Of a DNA stretch of 64,000 nt, positions 1 through 8,524 are shown piece after piece. Origin of the DNA: AP-15 sp963833745 (lineage in GTDB: Bacteria > Pseudomonadota > Alphaproteobacteria > ATCC43930 > CGMCC-115725); the NCBI GenBank assembly GCA_963833745.1, contig CAWHZD010000007.1:682001-746000 (forward strand), given 5' to 3'. Position numbers and translations under genes: made by a program. Each line of letters opens with the position of its first letter. Within the stretch, counting starts at the first letter, position 1. The notes under the pieces were generated by a model. The model was given only the letters and a program-made list of their open reading frames with translations. It did no database searches and was not told the origin of the DNA.

Positions 1-707
1 TGCACGACCAGATCGGCGAGCGCTTTCAGGAAGGCGACCGGGTCGTTTACCTCGGCAATTATTTTGGCTATGGCGACGCGGTCTGCGCGACGGTCGACGA
101 ATTGCTCGATTTCCGCCGCCGGGTGCTCGCGCGGCGGCACGGCTTTGCTTGCGATGTGGCATTTCTGCGCGGGACGCAGGAGGAAATGCTGCAAAAGCTG
201 CTGCAGCTGCAATTCGCACCCAACCCCGGCGAAGTCCTGACCTGGATGGTCAACGCCGGTATCGAGCCGACGGTGCGCGGCTATGGCGGCGATCTGCGGC
301 AGGGCTTTGCCGCAGCCCGCGGCGGCCCGCGCGCGATCACCCGCTGGACGAGCATCTTGCGCGGTGCGATCAATGCCGCCCCGGGCCACACGACGCTGCT
401 TTCGGCGCTGCGTCATGCTGCCTTCACCGAAGAAGGCGGGTTGTTGTTCGTCCACGCTGGCGTCGATCCGGCACGACGGCTTGGCGCGCAGGGCGACGCA
501 TTTTGGTGGGGCCGTCAAGACATCCTGGATCTCGCCGCGCCGTTCGATGGGTTCCGACGCGTCGTCAGGGGCATTGACGCTCAGCGGCGCGGGCTCGTCG
601 AAAGCCGATTCGCCGTGTCGCTCGACGGCGGCTCCGGCCGCGGCGGACGCCTGCTCGCCGCCTGCCTGGCGCCTGACGGCGCCGTTCTCGACCGGATCGA
701 GGCCTGA
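1..707 (+). CDS. Metallophosphoesterase (calcineurin-like), 5' truncated
   Basis: The reading frame is open from the window edge (first whole codon at base 3) to TGA at 705-707, so the N-terminus lies outside the window. The first residues contain VYLGNYFGYGDAV, then LRGTQEEML and later LLFVHAGVDP. These match the 'GD..DRG / GNHE / H.G' blocks of calcineurin-like Ser/Thr phosphatases, with LRGTQEEML in the GNHE position and FVHAGVDP as the histidine-ligand block. The metal-binding start of the domain is missing here. A TTG at 102 is internal and should not be taken as the start. The physiological substrate cannot be read from sequence. The gene converges with the following minus-strand SDR gene. 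Confidence 0.8.
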   Translation, partial: HDQIGERFQEGDRVVYLGNYFGYGDAVCATVDELLDFRRRVLARRHGFACDVAFLRGTQEEMLQKLLQLQFAPNPGEVLTWMVNAGIEPTVRGYGGDLRQGFAAARGGPRAITRWTSILRGAINAAPGHTTLLSALRHAAFTEEGGLLFVHAGVDPARRLGAQGDAFWWGRQDILDLAAPFDGFRRVVRGIDAQRRGLVESRFAVSLDGGSGRGGRLLAACLAPDGAVLDRIEA

Positions 708-740
708 TCGCGCCAGGTCGCCGGCGCCTCGAAAGAGACG

Positions 741-1496
741 TCAGATCGCGGTATAGCCGCCATCGACCAGTAGATCGCTGCCGGTCACAAAGCTCGAATC
801 GTCGCTGGCGAGAAACACCGCCGCCGCCGCAATCTCAGGCGGCTGGCCGAGCCGTCCCAGCACGTGCTTGGGCCCGATCGCCGTGCGGGCGGCCTCGAAG
901 CTGCCGTAGCGGCGGGTGATCCGCTCGGTCTCGACCGCGCCCGGCGACAAGGCGTTGACGCGGATGTTTTGAGCCGAATGATCGATCGCCATGACCTTGG
1001 CGAGCTGGATCAAGGCGCCCTTGGTCGCGCAATACGCGGCCCGCCCGGCGCTTCCGACGCGGCCGAGCTGCGAAGCGATCAGGATGATCGAGCCGCCGCC
1101 ACCGGCAACCATCAACGGCAACGCGGCGCGACACAGCAGGAACGAACCGGTCAAATTGACCGCCACCACCCGCTCCCAATCGGCGAGGCTGGTCTCGACC
1201 ACCGTGCCGCCGGCGTCGTGCGGGGCGGCCCCGCTGACCAGAATGTCGAGCCGGCCGAACGCGCTCTTGGTCGCGGCGACCACAGCGAGCGTGTCGCTTT
1301 CGACCGCGACGTCACAGAGCCGGGCAAGGGCGCGAGCCCCCGCCGCCTCGACAAGCCGCGCCGTTTCCTGCGCCCCCGCCAGATCGACATCGCAACAGGC
1401 GACCGCAGCGCCCGCCTCGGCGAACGCAACCGCGATCGCCCGTCCGATGCCGCCCGCCGCGCCGCTGACGAGCGCCGCCTTACCGCCAAGTTCCAT
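741..1496 (-). CDS. SDR-family NAD(P)-dependent oxidoreductase
   Basis: The 251-residue protein has the classical short-chain dehydrogenase layout. The Rossmann glycine motif GAAGGIG is at residues 12-18, followed by the acidic CDV pair, the N114 region, and catalytic S142, Y155 and K159 (AYCATK). The C-terminal GSDLLVDGGYTAI is the usual substrate-loop and tail signature. The NNAG motif is replaced by SGAA, a mild variant. The length is typical for classical SDRs such as 3-oxoacyl-ACP reductase or glucose 1-dehydrogenase types. It lies 22 bp downstream of the UgpC-type ATPase on the same strand, so both are probably cotranscribed, suggesting a sugar or polyol substrate. The substrate is an inference only. 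Confidence 0.9.
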   Translation of the reverse strand: MELGGKAALVSGAAGGIGRAIAVAFAEAGAAVACCDVDLAGAQETARLVEAAGARALARLCDVAVESDTLAVVAATKSAFGRLDILVSGAAPHDAGGTVVETSLADWERVVAVNLTGSFLLCRAALPLMVAGGGGSIILIASQLGRVGSAGRAAYCATKGALIQLAKVMAIDHSAQNIRVNALSPGAVETERITRRYGSFEAARTAIGPKHVLGRLGQPPEIAAAAVFLASDDSSFVTGSDLLVDGGYTAI

Positions 1497-1518
1497 GCAA
1501 CGATCCCGCGCCGACCGA

Positions 1519-2616
1519 TCAGATGACCTGTTCGGTGCGCGGATCGATCAGATGCATCTGGTTGAGGTCGGCGACGAGCGGCATCGTCTCGCCGACGTTC
1601 CCGGCGGCGGCGGGATCAACGCGGCCGCAAACCTCGACCCCGTCGACAACGAAATAGACCATCGTCTCCATGCCCATCGGCTCGACGACGTCGAGCGGCG
1701 CCGAAAACGGCACCGCGCCCGGCGGCACGTCGCTTCGAGATTCGGTAATGTGCTCAGGCCGCAACCCGAACAACAGCTCGCTGCCGGCATGCGGCCGATA
1801 GTGGGCTTCGCGCCAAGGCGGTACCGGGAAGGTCAGCCAGTCGGCGAGTCGGACCGTCAGCCCGGCGCCGTTCTCGACCAGCCGGCAGGACAGAAAATTC
1901 ATCGTCGGCGAGCCGATAAAGCCGGCGACAAACCGGGTCTTCGGATGGTGATAAACCTCCTGCGGCGTACCGATTTGGTCGATCCGCCCGGCGTTCATGA
2001 CGACGACCCGGTCCGCCAAGGTCATCGCCTCAACCTGATCGTGGGTGACGTAGACCGTCGTCGTCGTGACTTTCTGATGCACCTTTTTGATCTCGGTGCG
2101 CATTTGCACCCGCAATTTGGCGTCGAGGTTCGACAACGGCTCGTCGAACAGGAACACCTTGGGGTTCCGCACGATCGCCCGCCCCATCGCCACTCGTTGA
2201 CGTTGGCCGCCGGAAAGCTGCTTTGGCCGTCGGTCGAGCAGGCTGGTGATGTCAAGGATACCAGCCGCCGCCTCCACTCGCTCTTTGATTTCCGGCTTCG
2301 GAAACTTCTTCAGCCGCAGACCGAAGGACATGTTTTCGAAGACGGTCATGTGCGGATAGAGCGCATAGTTCTGAAACACCATCGCTATGTCGCGGTCCTT
2401 GGGCGGCACATCGTTGACCATCTGATCGCCGATGTAGATCTCGCCCGAGGTGGCCTCTTCGAGACCGGCGATCATGCGCAGGGTGGTGGTCTTGCCGCAG
2501 CCCGAGGGACCGACCAGTACGATGAACTCGCGATCGGCGATATCGAGGTCGATCCCCTGAACCGCCGGCGTCTTGTCGAACATCTTGACGATGTTGCGGA
2601 GCGCAACCTGCGCCAT
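1519..2616 (-). CDS. UgpC/MalK-type sugar ABC transporter ATP-binding protein
   Basis: This 365-residue ATPase energises a carbohydrate or glycerol-phosphate importer at the cytoplasmic face of the inner membrane. Walker A GPSGCGKTT is at 36-44, Q-loop Q82, signature LSGGQ at 134-138, Walker B VFLFDEP at 154-160, and switch histidine H192. A roughly 130-residue C-terminal MalK-type regulatory (TOBE/OB) region follows, ending GLRPEH...LNQMHLIDP. No intact permease or binding protein is adjacent. A short minus-strand remnant 18 bp upstream looks like the C-terminus of the partner permease, so this appears to be an orphan from a decayed operon. It may still serve other permeases, as MalK-like ATPases often can (family knowledge). 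Confidence 0.92.
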   Translation of the reverse strand: MAQVALRNIVKMFDKTPAVQGIDLDIADREFIVLVGPSGCGKTTTLRMIAGLEEATSGEIYIGDQMVNDVPPKDRDIAMVFQNYALYPHMTVFENMSFGLRLKKFPKPEIKERVEAAAGILDITSLLDRRPKQLSGGQRQRVAMGRAIVRNPKVFLFDEPLSNLDAKLRVQMRTEIKKVHQKVTTTTVYVTHDQVEAMTLADRVVVMNAGRIDQIGTPQEVYHHPKTRFVAGFIGSPTMNFLSCRLVENGAGLTVRLADWLTFPVPPWREAHYRPHAGSELLFGLRPEHITESRSDVPPGAVPFSAPLDVVEPMGMETMVYFVVDGVEVCGRVDPAAAGNVGETMPLVADLNQMHLIDPRTEQVI

Positions 2617-2634
2617 CCTACCCGTCCTTCCCTG

Positions 2635-2700
2635 TCAGGCCTTTTTCGAGCCGGTGGTCAAGCCAGAGATGTAGTAGTCATCGAAAACGTCGAGATCAAC
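2635..2700 (-). pseudogene. Remnant: C-terminal tail of a MalG/UgpE-type permease
   Basis: Reading the minus strand into the TGA at 2635-2637 gives a tail containing DDYYISGLTTGSKKA. This closely resembles the conserved C-terminus of carbohydrate ABC permeases of the MalG family (YxVSGLTxGxVKG). Upstream in the same frame the translation becomes arginine/proline-rich and meets a TAG at about 2746, with no membrane segments, so only the last 20 or so codons survive. Its place directly upstream of the UgpC-type ATPase is the normal permease-ATPase order. The assignment relies on a short motif and is therefore moderate. Confidence 0.45.
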
Positions 2701-2831
2701 AGCCCCGTTAAGGCGCCGCTTCCTCGGTCCGGGCTCGGGCTTCACCTAGGGTTGAACAGCGCCGCTTGCGCGCCAAAAGACATCCCGTGCGGGACGTGGC
2801 AGTAGCCGGGCCGGCGAATGGTGATTTCGGC

Positions 2832-4718
2832 TCACGCGCTGCCTTCCGGCTCTTGCGGCCCGACCGTCGCATCGCCGCTTTCCGGGCTGAAGATGCCCGC
2901 ATCGTCCGGCCGCGAGCCGCGATGGCGCTCGAGTTCATGGGCGTAGCGGCGCAGTGCGTAAGCCTCGCTCAAATAGCCGATGACCCGGCGGCCCTCGTTA
3001 TTGTCGATGACCGGCAAGGTCTCCTGTGCGGCTTCACTGAAGCGGTTGAGGGCAGTGCGCAGATCGTCGCCGGGCATCAGGTAGGCCGGCGTCGCAGAAG
3101 CAAAATCGCCCACGGTCTTGGTCTCGTTGTCGCCGGCAGGCCCGTTCGCCTCAGCTGGATCGATAGTGCCGGACAGCCGGCCGTCGCCGTCGACGACGAA
3201 CACTTGCCGCGTGCTGCCCGTCGGATACCGTCTGTGCAGCTCGGCGAGTGACAGATCGGCAGAGATCACTGCCGGATCCCGGCGCATCATCGGCCCGATC
3301 AACAGCTCGTTGATCCAACCGACATCCTCTGGGCTGTGGATCGCCAGCCCGCGCAGATGGAAGCGCCAAGTCGCAAATGAATAGCCGAACCAATGCCGCA
3401 CCGCGATCGCGGCGGTGACGACCCCGACCATGACCCCGATCGTCGCCGAAAAATCACCCGTCGTCTCGAGCACCAGCATGATCATCGTCATCGGCGCGCC
3501 GACAATCGCGGCGGCGACCGCGCCCATCCCGACCAGCGCATAGATCAGCGGGTCGGTGGCGAGATGGGGTTGGAGCTGCGTCAACAGCTCGCCTACGAAG
3601 CTGCCGAACAGCGCGCCGAGAAACAGTGAAGAGCTGAACAGCCCGCCGCGGAAGCCGGACCCGATCGACACCGCCGAGCCGATGATCTTGGCAACGACCA
3701 GCCCGCCCAGAAAAGGCAGGTCGAACCCTCCGTGCAAGACCGCCAGGATGCCGCCATGGCCGCTGCCGAGCACTTGCGGAAACGGCAACGCCATCACGCC
3801 GAGCATCAAGCCGCCCAGCGCCGGCCGCGCCCAGCGCGGCACTGCTTGCGCGCGGAACAGCCTTTCGGTCGACGTCACCCCTTTCATCGTCAAAATGCCG
3901 AGACCGGCCGCGGCCAGCCCCATGCCGAAAAAAGCGAGGTAGTCGGCTGACGTCAACGCGATGTCGTGCCACACGACAAAGATCGGGCTCGACCCGATCA
4001 GACCGCGGACGACGAGCACCGCGGTCAGCGCCGCGATGCCGACCGGCGCCAAGGCCTGCAGCGTGTAGCTGCCGATGATCAGCTCGAAGGCGTAGAAGGA
4101 GCCGCTCAATGGTGCATTGAACGCCGCGGCGATCGCCCCCGCGGCACCACAACCTACCAGAAGACGCACGTCGTCACGCCGCAGACCGACGCTGCGGCCG
4201 ATCCGCGAGGCCATCGCCGCGCCGAGCTGGGTGTAAGCCGCTTCGAGCCCAACCGAGGCGCCGAACCCGCCCGACAGGATCGTCACCCAGACCAGCCCGA
4301 GGCTGTCGCTCAACGACATCCGGCCGCCGAGCAGCGCGTTCGCCTCAATCGCGTCGACGACCTCGCGCGGCCGCCAGCGGCGCAGCATAACCGAGCTCAG
4401 TCCGACCAGCAGACCGCCGACAATCGGCACGAACACCAGGCGCACCGGTTCAATCGCGACGACTTCGCTCAGATGCGCGTCGAACGGGACCGCGAACGCC
4501 ATATGGCGGACGAGACCGAGCAGCAAATTGATCAGGACGACGCCAAGCCCCGCGGCGATGCCGGTTGCCAGCGCCAGGACGAGCAGGAACAGCTCACTGT
4601 CGCGCAACCGCGCCTCGCGGCGCGGGCCAGCGGCCGCGAGTTCGGTTTCGCTGCTCCCGGCGGCAGATGCGATCTCGGCCACGCGCCTCGGGATAGGCGC
4701 ATTGGCCACGGCTGGCAA
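2832..4718 (-). CDS. ClC-family chloride channel/antiporter with C-terminal CBS pair
   Basis: A 628-residue integral membrane protein with about ten hydrophobic segments between residues 40 and 450 and a cytoplasmic tail carrying two CBS-like repeats. ClC filter blocks are recognisable: GASVGLEAAYTQLG around 150-165 takes the place of GREGP and keeps the gating glutamate; GSGFRGGLFSSSLFLGA takes the place of GxFxP. Neither block keeps the canonical proline and no clear GSGIP block is seen, so ion selectivity may differ from textbook Cl-/H+ exchangers. The assigned start is TTG at 4718; a GTG three codons on (4709) is equally possible. The gene is flanked by other minus-strand genes with gaps, so it is probably its own unit. 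Confidence 0.88.
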   Translation of the reverse strand: MPAVANAPIPRRVAEIASAAGSSETELAAAGPRREARLRDSELFLLVLALATGIAAGLGVVLINLLLGLVRHMAFAVPFDAHLSEVVAIEPVRLVFVPIVGGLLVGLSSVMLRRWRPREVVDAIEANALLGGRMSLSDSLGLVWVTILSGGFGASVGLEAAYTQLGAAMASRIGRSVGLRRDDVRLLVGCGAAGAIAAAFNAPLSGSFYAFELIIGSYTLQALAPVGIAALTAVLVVRGLIGSSPIFVVWHDIALTSADYLAFFGMGLAAAGLGILTMKGVTSTERLFRAQAVPRWARPALGGLMLGVMALPFPQVLGSGHGGILAVLHGGFDLPFLGGLVVAKIIGSAVSIGSGFRGGLFSSSLFLGALFGSFVGELLTQLQPHLATDPLIYALVGMGAVAAAIVGAPMTMIMLVLETTGDFSATIGVMVGVVTAAIAVRHWFGYSFATWRFHLRGLAIHSPEDVGWINELLIGPMMRRDPAVISADLSLAELHRRYPTGSTRQVFVVDGDGRLSGTIDPAEANGPAGDNETKTVGDFASATPAYLMPGDDLRTALNRFSEAAQETLPVIDNNEGRRVIGYLSEAYALRRYAHELERHRGSRPDDAGIFSPESGDATVGPQEPEGSA

Positions 4719-4791
4719 TAGCGGGCTTGGGCGGATGCGAGGCTAAAGGTCGCGCCCCAGCCGCCTGCTCGACATTTGCGCGCGTCAGCGA

Positions 4792-5931
4792 TCAATGGCG
4801 CGAGAAATAAACGCGATAGAGCTGATCGCGGAACGGCGCGCTGGTCTCTACCGCCGATTGGAAATCGGTCTTGCCCAGGACAAAGGCGTCGAGCGGCTCG
4901 GTTGCGAGAATGGTGGCGTTTCGCGGCTCGCCGCTGATCAGCGCGACCTCGCCGAAAAAGTCGCCCCGCGCGAGCCGCGCCACCTCGTGGTCGGCTCGAA
5001 CCACATCGACTTCCCCCTCCGAGATCAGAAAGAACTCCTCACCGGGCTCGCCCTCGCGGACAATCGTTTCGCCGACGGCGTAGTGGCGCTTTTTCATCTT
5101 TTCGGCGACCTCGGTCAGCTGGGTCGGGGTCAGCGTCCTGAATAGATCGACCGCACGCAGGAATTCGCAAATCCGTAGGGCGTCGTGCAGCACCACATCG
5201 GACACGATCCGGCCGTCGACCATGTGCACGAGCCGGTCGGCGGATTCGATGACGCGGTAATCGTGAGTCACCATGATCACCGCCGCATCGTGCTCGATCG
5301 TGGTCGCCTTGAGCAGGTCGATCACCCTCTTTGCCGATTCACGGTCGAGCGCCGCGGTCGGCTCGTCGGCGAGAACAAGACGCGGCCCATTGACGAGCGC
5401 TCGGGCAATCGCCACCCGCTGGCGCTCGCCGCCCGACAACATCCGCGGCTTGTAGTCGACGCGGTGGCCAAGACCGAGCCGTTCGAGTATCTCGGTGCCG
5501 CGCCGGCGCATCGCTTCGCGCCGTTCGTGCCCAAGCTGCATCGCCATCTTGACGTTTTCGTACGCGGTCAAGGCGTCGAACAGATTATGCATCTGAAAGA
5601 CGAAACCGATGTCGCGGCGCACCTCGACGAGCCCATGCGCAGGCAGCTGCGACAGATTGCGGCCGAGGACTTCAATGCTGCCTTCCTGTACCGAGCGCAG
5701 GGCGCCGATCAAGGTCAACAGCGTCGTCTTGCCGGCACCCGACGGACCGGTCATCACAACCAACTGGCCCGCCGGGATCTCGATGCGGTTGTCGAACAGC
5801 ACCTGATTGCGCGCCACACCCTCGCCGTAAAAGTGGTTGAGTCCACCCACGACCACGACCGGCGGCAGGGCGACGGACGCGGCGACCGGAGCCGGCAATG
5901 GGGCCGGCGGCTCGGCAACCATCGCGCCCAT
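4792..5931 (-). CDS. DevA-type ABC ATPase fused to a cyclic-nucleotide-binding domain
   Basis: With start ATG at 5931 the product is 379 residues. This start overlaps the upstream permease stop as ATGA; a longer frame to 6105 exists but its N-terminus is non-conserved. The LolD/DevA-type ATPase has Walker A GPSGAGKT at 62-69, Q113, LSGGERQ at 165-171, Walker B RLVLADEPT at 184-192 and H223. From about residue 260 a cNMP-binding domain follows (LFRTLTPTQL ... VREGEPGEEFFLISEGEVDV). Its phosphate-binding cassette GDFFGEVALISGEPRNAT keeps the Glu (328) and Arg (337) that contact cyclic nucleotide in CAP/PKA folds. It is the last gene of the DevC-DevC-DevA operon. Cyclic-nucleotide gating of the exporter is inferred, not shown. 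Confidence 0.9.
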   Translation of the reverse strand: MGAMVAEPPAPLPAPVAASVALPPVVVVGGLNHFYGEGVARNQVLFDNRIEIPAGQLVVMTGPSGAGKTTLLTLIGALRSVQEGSIEVLGRNLSQLPAHGLVEVRRDIGFVFQMHNLFDALTAYENVKMAMQLGHERREAMRRRGTEILERLGLGHRVDYKPRMLSGGERQRVAIARALVNGPRLVLADEPTAALDRESAKRVIDLLKATTIEHDAAVIMVTHDYRVIESADRLVHMVDGRIVSDVVLHDALRICEFLRAVDLFRTLTPTQLTEVAEKMKKRHYAVGETIVREGEPGEEFFLISEGEVDVVRADHEVARLARGDFFGEVALISGEPRNATILATEPLDAFVLGKTDFQSAVETSAPFRDQLYRVYFSRH

Positions 5932-7112
5932 CAGAACACCGCCGCCGGGTCGGCCCGGATCACCCGGCGCACCGCGATGACCGCCGAAGTCAAACACATG
6001 CCGAGGGTCAGACCGAAGCTCACCAATGTGATGCCGAGGCTCATTCGCATCGGCAACAGCGCGATGTGGGCGATCAGCCGGTATAGACCGAGGCTCAACA
6101 GCCACGCCGGGACCCAGCCCGATATCCCATTCAACGCCGCCTGCTCCAACACGACGCGCAGCAGAAAAACGGTCGGGTATCCAATCGCCTTCAAGGTCGC
6201 ATATTGCGGCAACTGATCGGCAACTTCGGTAAAGATGATTTGGTAGGAAATCAACATTCCAACGACAAAGCCGACGATCGTGCCAATGGCAAAAATTGGT
6301 CCGGCCGAGGACACGTCAGCCTGGAATGCGCGCTCGAAGGCGATGAGTTGCTTCTTGGTCATGACCGCGATGCCCGCCGGCAGCGACTTCTTTAGTGCGG
6401 CTTGCACCGCGGCCGGATCCGCACCCGGGGCAAGCTTGATCACCCCGGCCTCGACGCCCGGCTGACTGCCCGCGGCGCGGTGCAGCAAATCGGCAAAGGT
6501 GCGGTCGCTCATGATCACGGTGCCGTCGCTCATGAAGTCGGGGCCGAGCGCGAAACTGCCGACGATGTCGACCTTGGTTCCGTTCAATTCGGATCGTTCG
6601 GCCGACCGATCCATGCCGAGAAAGCGGCGGCTGCGGCGATCGACCAAAACCGTATTGGTTGTATTCAGGCGGGCGCGCCGGGCGTTTACTTCGGCGAACA
6701 AAAACACCGGCTCGTCGGGATTGAAAGCGAAGCCGCGAACCAGGTAAACCTTGCCGTCATCGGGGTTTTTCCAGAACAGATCAAACCAGTCGGCATAGAG
6801 CGGCCGCGCGCTCGCCACCCCCGGGACAGTCTTCGCGGCCGCCAGCACCGCCGCGGGAAACGGATCCTGGGTCGCGAACTGGTATTTGTGCACACTCTGC
6901 AGAATGATATCGCCGTCGAGGCCGCGCAGCACCTGCAACGAGGCGTCGAAAAACGCCCCCTCGAAGCCGAGTTGCATCAGCATCAGCAGCACCGCAAATC
7001 CGATCCCTGCGCTCGATCGCAACAGCCGCCGCTTGTTCGCGGTCAGGCTCCGCCAGGCGAGCGGGACCGGGCGCGACCCGCCCCGTCCGGCAAACGGAAG
7101 AGTGACAGCCAC
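5931..7112 (-). CDS. DevC-family ABC exporter permease (copy 2)
   Basis: A MacB/FtsX-superfamily permease: a first TM helix (about 35-55), a large periplasmic domain with the LVDRRSRRFLGM and IVGSFALGPDF stretches typical of DevC, then three TM helices in the last 150 residues, ending VIRADPAAVF. GTG at 7112 is preferred; it lies 14 bp after the upstream gene's TGA and gives 393 residues, the usual DevC size. The longer frame to 7286 begins with an arginine/glycine-rich stretch that is not conserved. DevC partners DevA in exporting glycolipids or siderophore-like molecules in cyanobacteria (family knowledge). The stop overlaps the ATPase start by four bases. Confidence 0.88.
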   Translation of the reverse strand: MAVTLPFAGRGGSRPVPLAWRSLTANKRRLLRSSAGIGFAVLLMLMQLGFEGAFFDASLQVLRGLDGDIILQSVHKYQFATQDPFPAAVLAAAKTVPGVASARPLYADWFDLFWKNPDDGKVYLVRGFAFNPDEPVFLFAEVNARRARLNTTNTVLVDRRSRRFLGMDRSAERSELNGTKVDIVGSFALGPDFMSDGTVIMSDRTFADLLHRAAGSQPGVEAGVIKLAPGADPAAVQAALKKSLPAGIAVMTKKQLIAFERAFQADVSSAGPIFAIGTIVGFVVGMLISYQIIFTEVADQLPQYATLKAIGYPTVFLLRVVLEQAALNGISGWVPAWLLSLGLYRLIAHIALLPMRMSLGITLVSFGLTLGMCLTSAVIAVRRVIRADPAAVF

Positions 7113-7126
7113 CCCCGCCGCTTTCG

Positions 7127-8257
7127 TCAGAACACGTCGGCAGGATCGGCGCGCCGCAGCCCGCCCAGCGCCAGCAGCGCCGAGACCGCAGCCATGACCA
7201 GCGCCGCCGCCAGCACCGCCGCGACGTGCCCTACTGACATCGTCACCGGCAGCAACGTCTTCTGCCTGATCTCGCCGTAAAGCCACACGCCCGCAGCCAC
7301 TGCCGGGGCAAAGCCGGCGACGGCGATGATCAGCGACATCGCCGCAACCGTGCCGGCGAGAGTGGCGTCGGTATAGCCGATTGCTTTCAAGGTGGCGAAT
7401 TGCGGCAGCTGCCGGCTCACCTGGGTCGAGACGATCTGATAGACGACCATGACCCCGACCACGACCGAGATCAGCAATCCCGAGCCGAAAATCAGCCCGA
7501 CCGAGGTCCGCGTCGTCCAGTAGGAGGTCTCGCGCCCAGTCAGTTGGGCCCGGCTGAAGAGCTGGGTGTCGGCCCCGGTCAATTTCTGCAAATCTGCGGC
7601 AGCACGGTCCGGGTCGACCCCCGGCTTCAGCCGGATCAAGCCGAGATTGGCCTCGCTCAGCCCGCGCCGCGGAAACAGCCGGGCGAAGTTGGGCTCGCTG
7701 ACGAGTGCAACGCCGAGCCCCATGAAACCGGTACCGAGCTGGTACTGCCCGCCGACCGTCTCGTCACGATCGCCGATCTCGACAACCCGGCCGGCATCGA
7801 GCGGGCCAAACATCGGTCGGGTCGTGCTGTCTAACAGGACCGTGTCGGCCCGACCGAGCACGCCCCGCCGCGCGTCGATGCTGTCGGGTACGAAGACGCC
7901 GCTTGCCGGATCGAAGCCGATCACGAACAGATCGGGCCACACCCCGCCCTCGCCGCTTTTCCATTTGGCAACGCCGAAGTAGATCGGCGTTGCTTCAGCG
8001 ACATCGGGCGAATCTCGGGCGGCGGCGAGCCGGCTCAAAGGGAAAGCGCCGGGCTGCGCCTGATATTCATATTGGTTTGAAACCAGCAGCAGGTCGAAGC
8101 GCATGTTGTCGTAGAGCAGCATCCCTCCCTGCGGCACCGCAAAGAACAACCCGAGCTGGATGAAAACCAGCAGGATGGCCATGAAGATGCCGATCAGCGT
8201 CAGCGCCGTCCGCCCTTTGTCATGGGTCAGGATCCGCCAGGCGAGCGTCACGGTCAC
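7127..8257 (-). CDS. DevC-family ABC exporter permease (copy 1)
   Basis: A paralogue of the next gene, with the same topology: an N-terminal TM helix (GRTALTLIGIFMAILLVFIQ), a periplasmic domain, and a C-terminal three-helix bundle containing YQIVSTQVSRQLPQFATLKAIGY and ending RRADPADVF. The shared LPQ(F/Y)ATLKAIGY block is diagnostic for DevC. The annotated frame extends to 8377, but the conserved part begins near GTG 8257 (VTVTLAWRIL); GAGG lies 11 bp upstream. A second GTG at 8251 is possible. Two different DevC subunits suggest a heterodimeric exporter with one ATPase downstream. No DevB/HlyD adaptor gene is adjacent, which is unusual for this family. Confidence 0.87.
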   Translation of the reverse strand: MTVTLAWRILTHDKGRTALTLIGIFMAILLVFIQLGLFFAVPQGGMLLYDNMRFDLLLVSNQYEYQAQPGAFPLSRLAAARDSPDVAEATPIYFGVAKWKSGEGGVWPDLFVIGFDPASGVFVPDSIDARRGVLGRADTVLLDSTTRPMFGPLDAGRVVEIGDRDETVGGQYQLGTGFMGLGVALVSEPNFARLFPRRGLSEANLGLIRLKPGVDPDRAAADLQKLTGADTQLFSRAQLTGRETSYWTTRTSVGLIFGSGLLISVVVGVMVVYQIVSTQVSRQLPQFATLKAIGYTDATLAGTVAAMSLIIAVAGFAPAVAAGVWLYGEIRQKTLLPVTMSVGHVAAVLAAALVMAAVSALLALGGLRRADPADVF

Positions 8258-8524
8258 GACTGCCCGAACCTCGGATGACGCCACACTTGCCGCATCGGCG
8301 CGCCCCTGCCTCGCCAAGACGCCGCAGCCCGGCCCACGTTGCAGGATTTGATTGGGACCCGGCTGCCGCCGCCGCACGGTTGCATGATCGTCGATTACCC
8401 GTCGGGCAGGTCAATACGATTGTGCCGGTCAATCAGAATTAGCCGCCGACCGTGCGTGCTCCGGCTTACAGGCGGCGCAGACCAGGCCCGTCACGGAGAG
8501 AGCCGCTGGACAGGCGGCGTGACC

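Noticed and set aside
991..2805. 604-codon plus-strand open frame opposite the SDR and UgpC-type genes
   Set aside because: Antisense shadow of clear SDR and ABC ATPase genes; amino-acid composition is non-protein-like.
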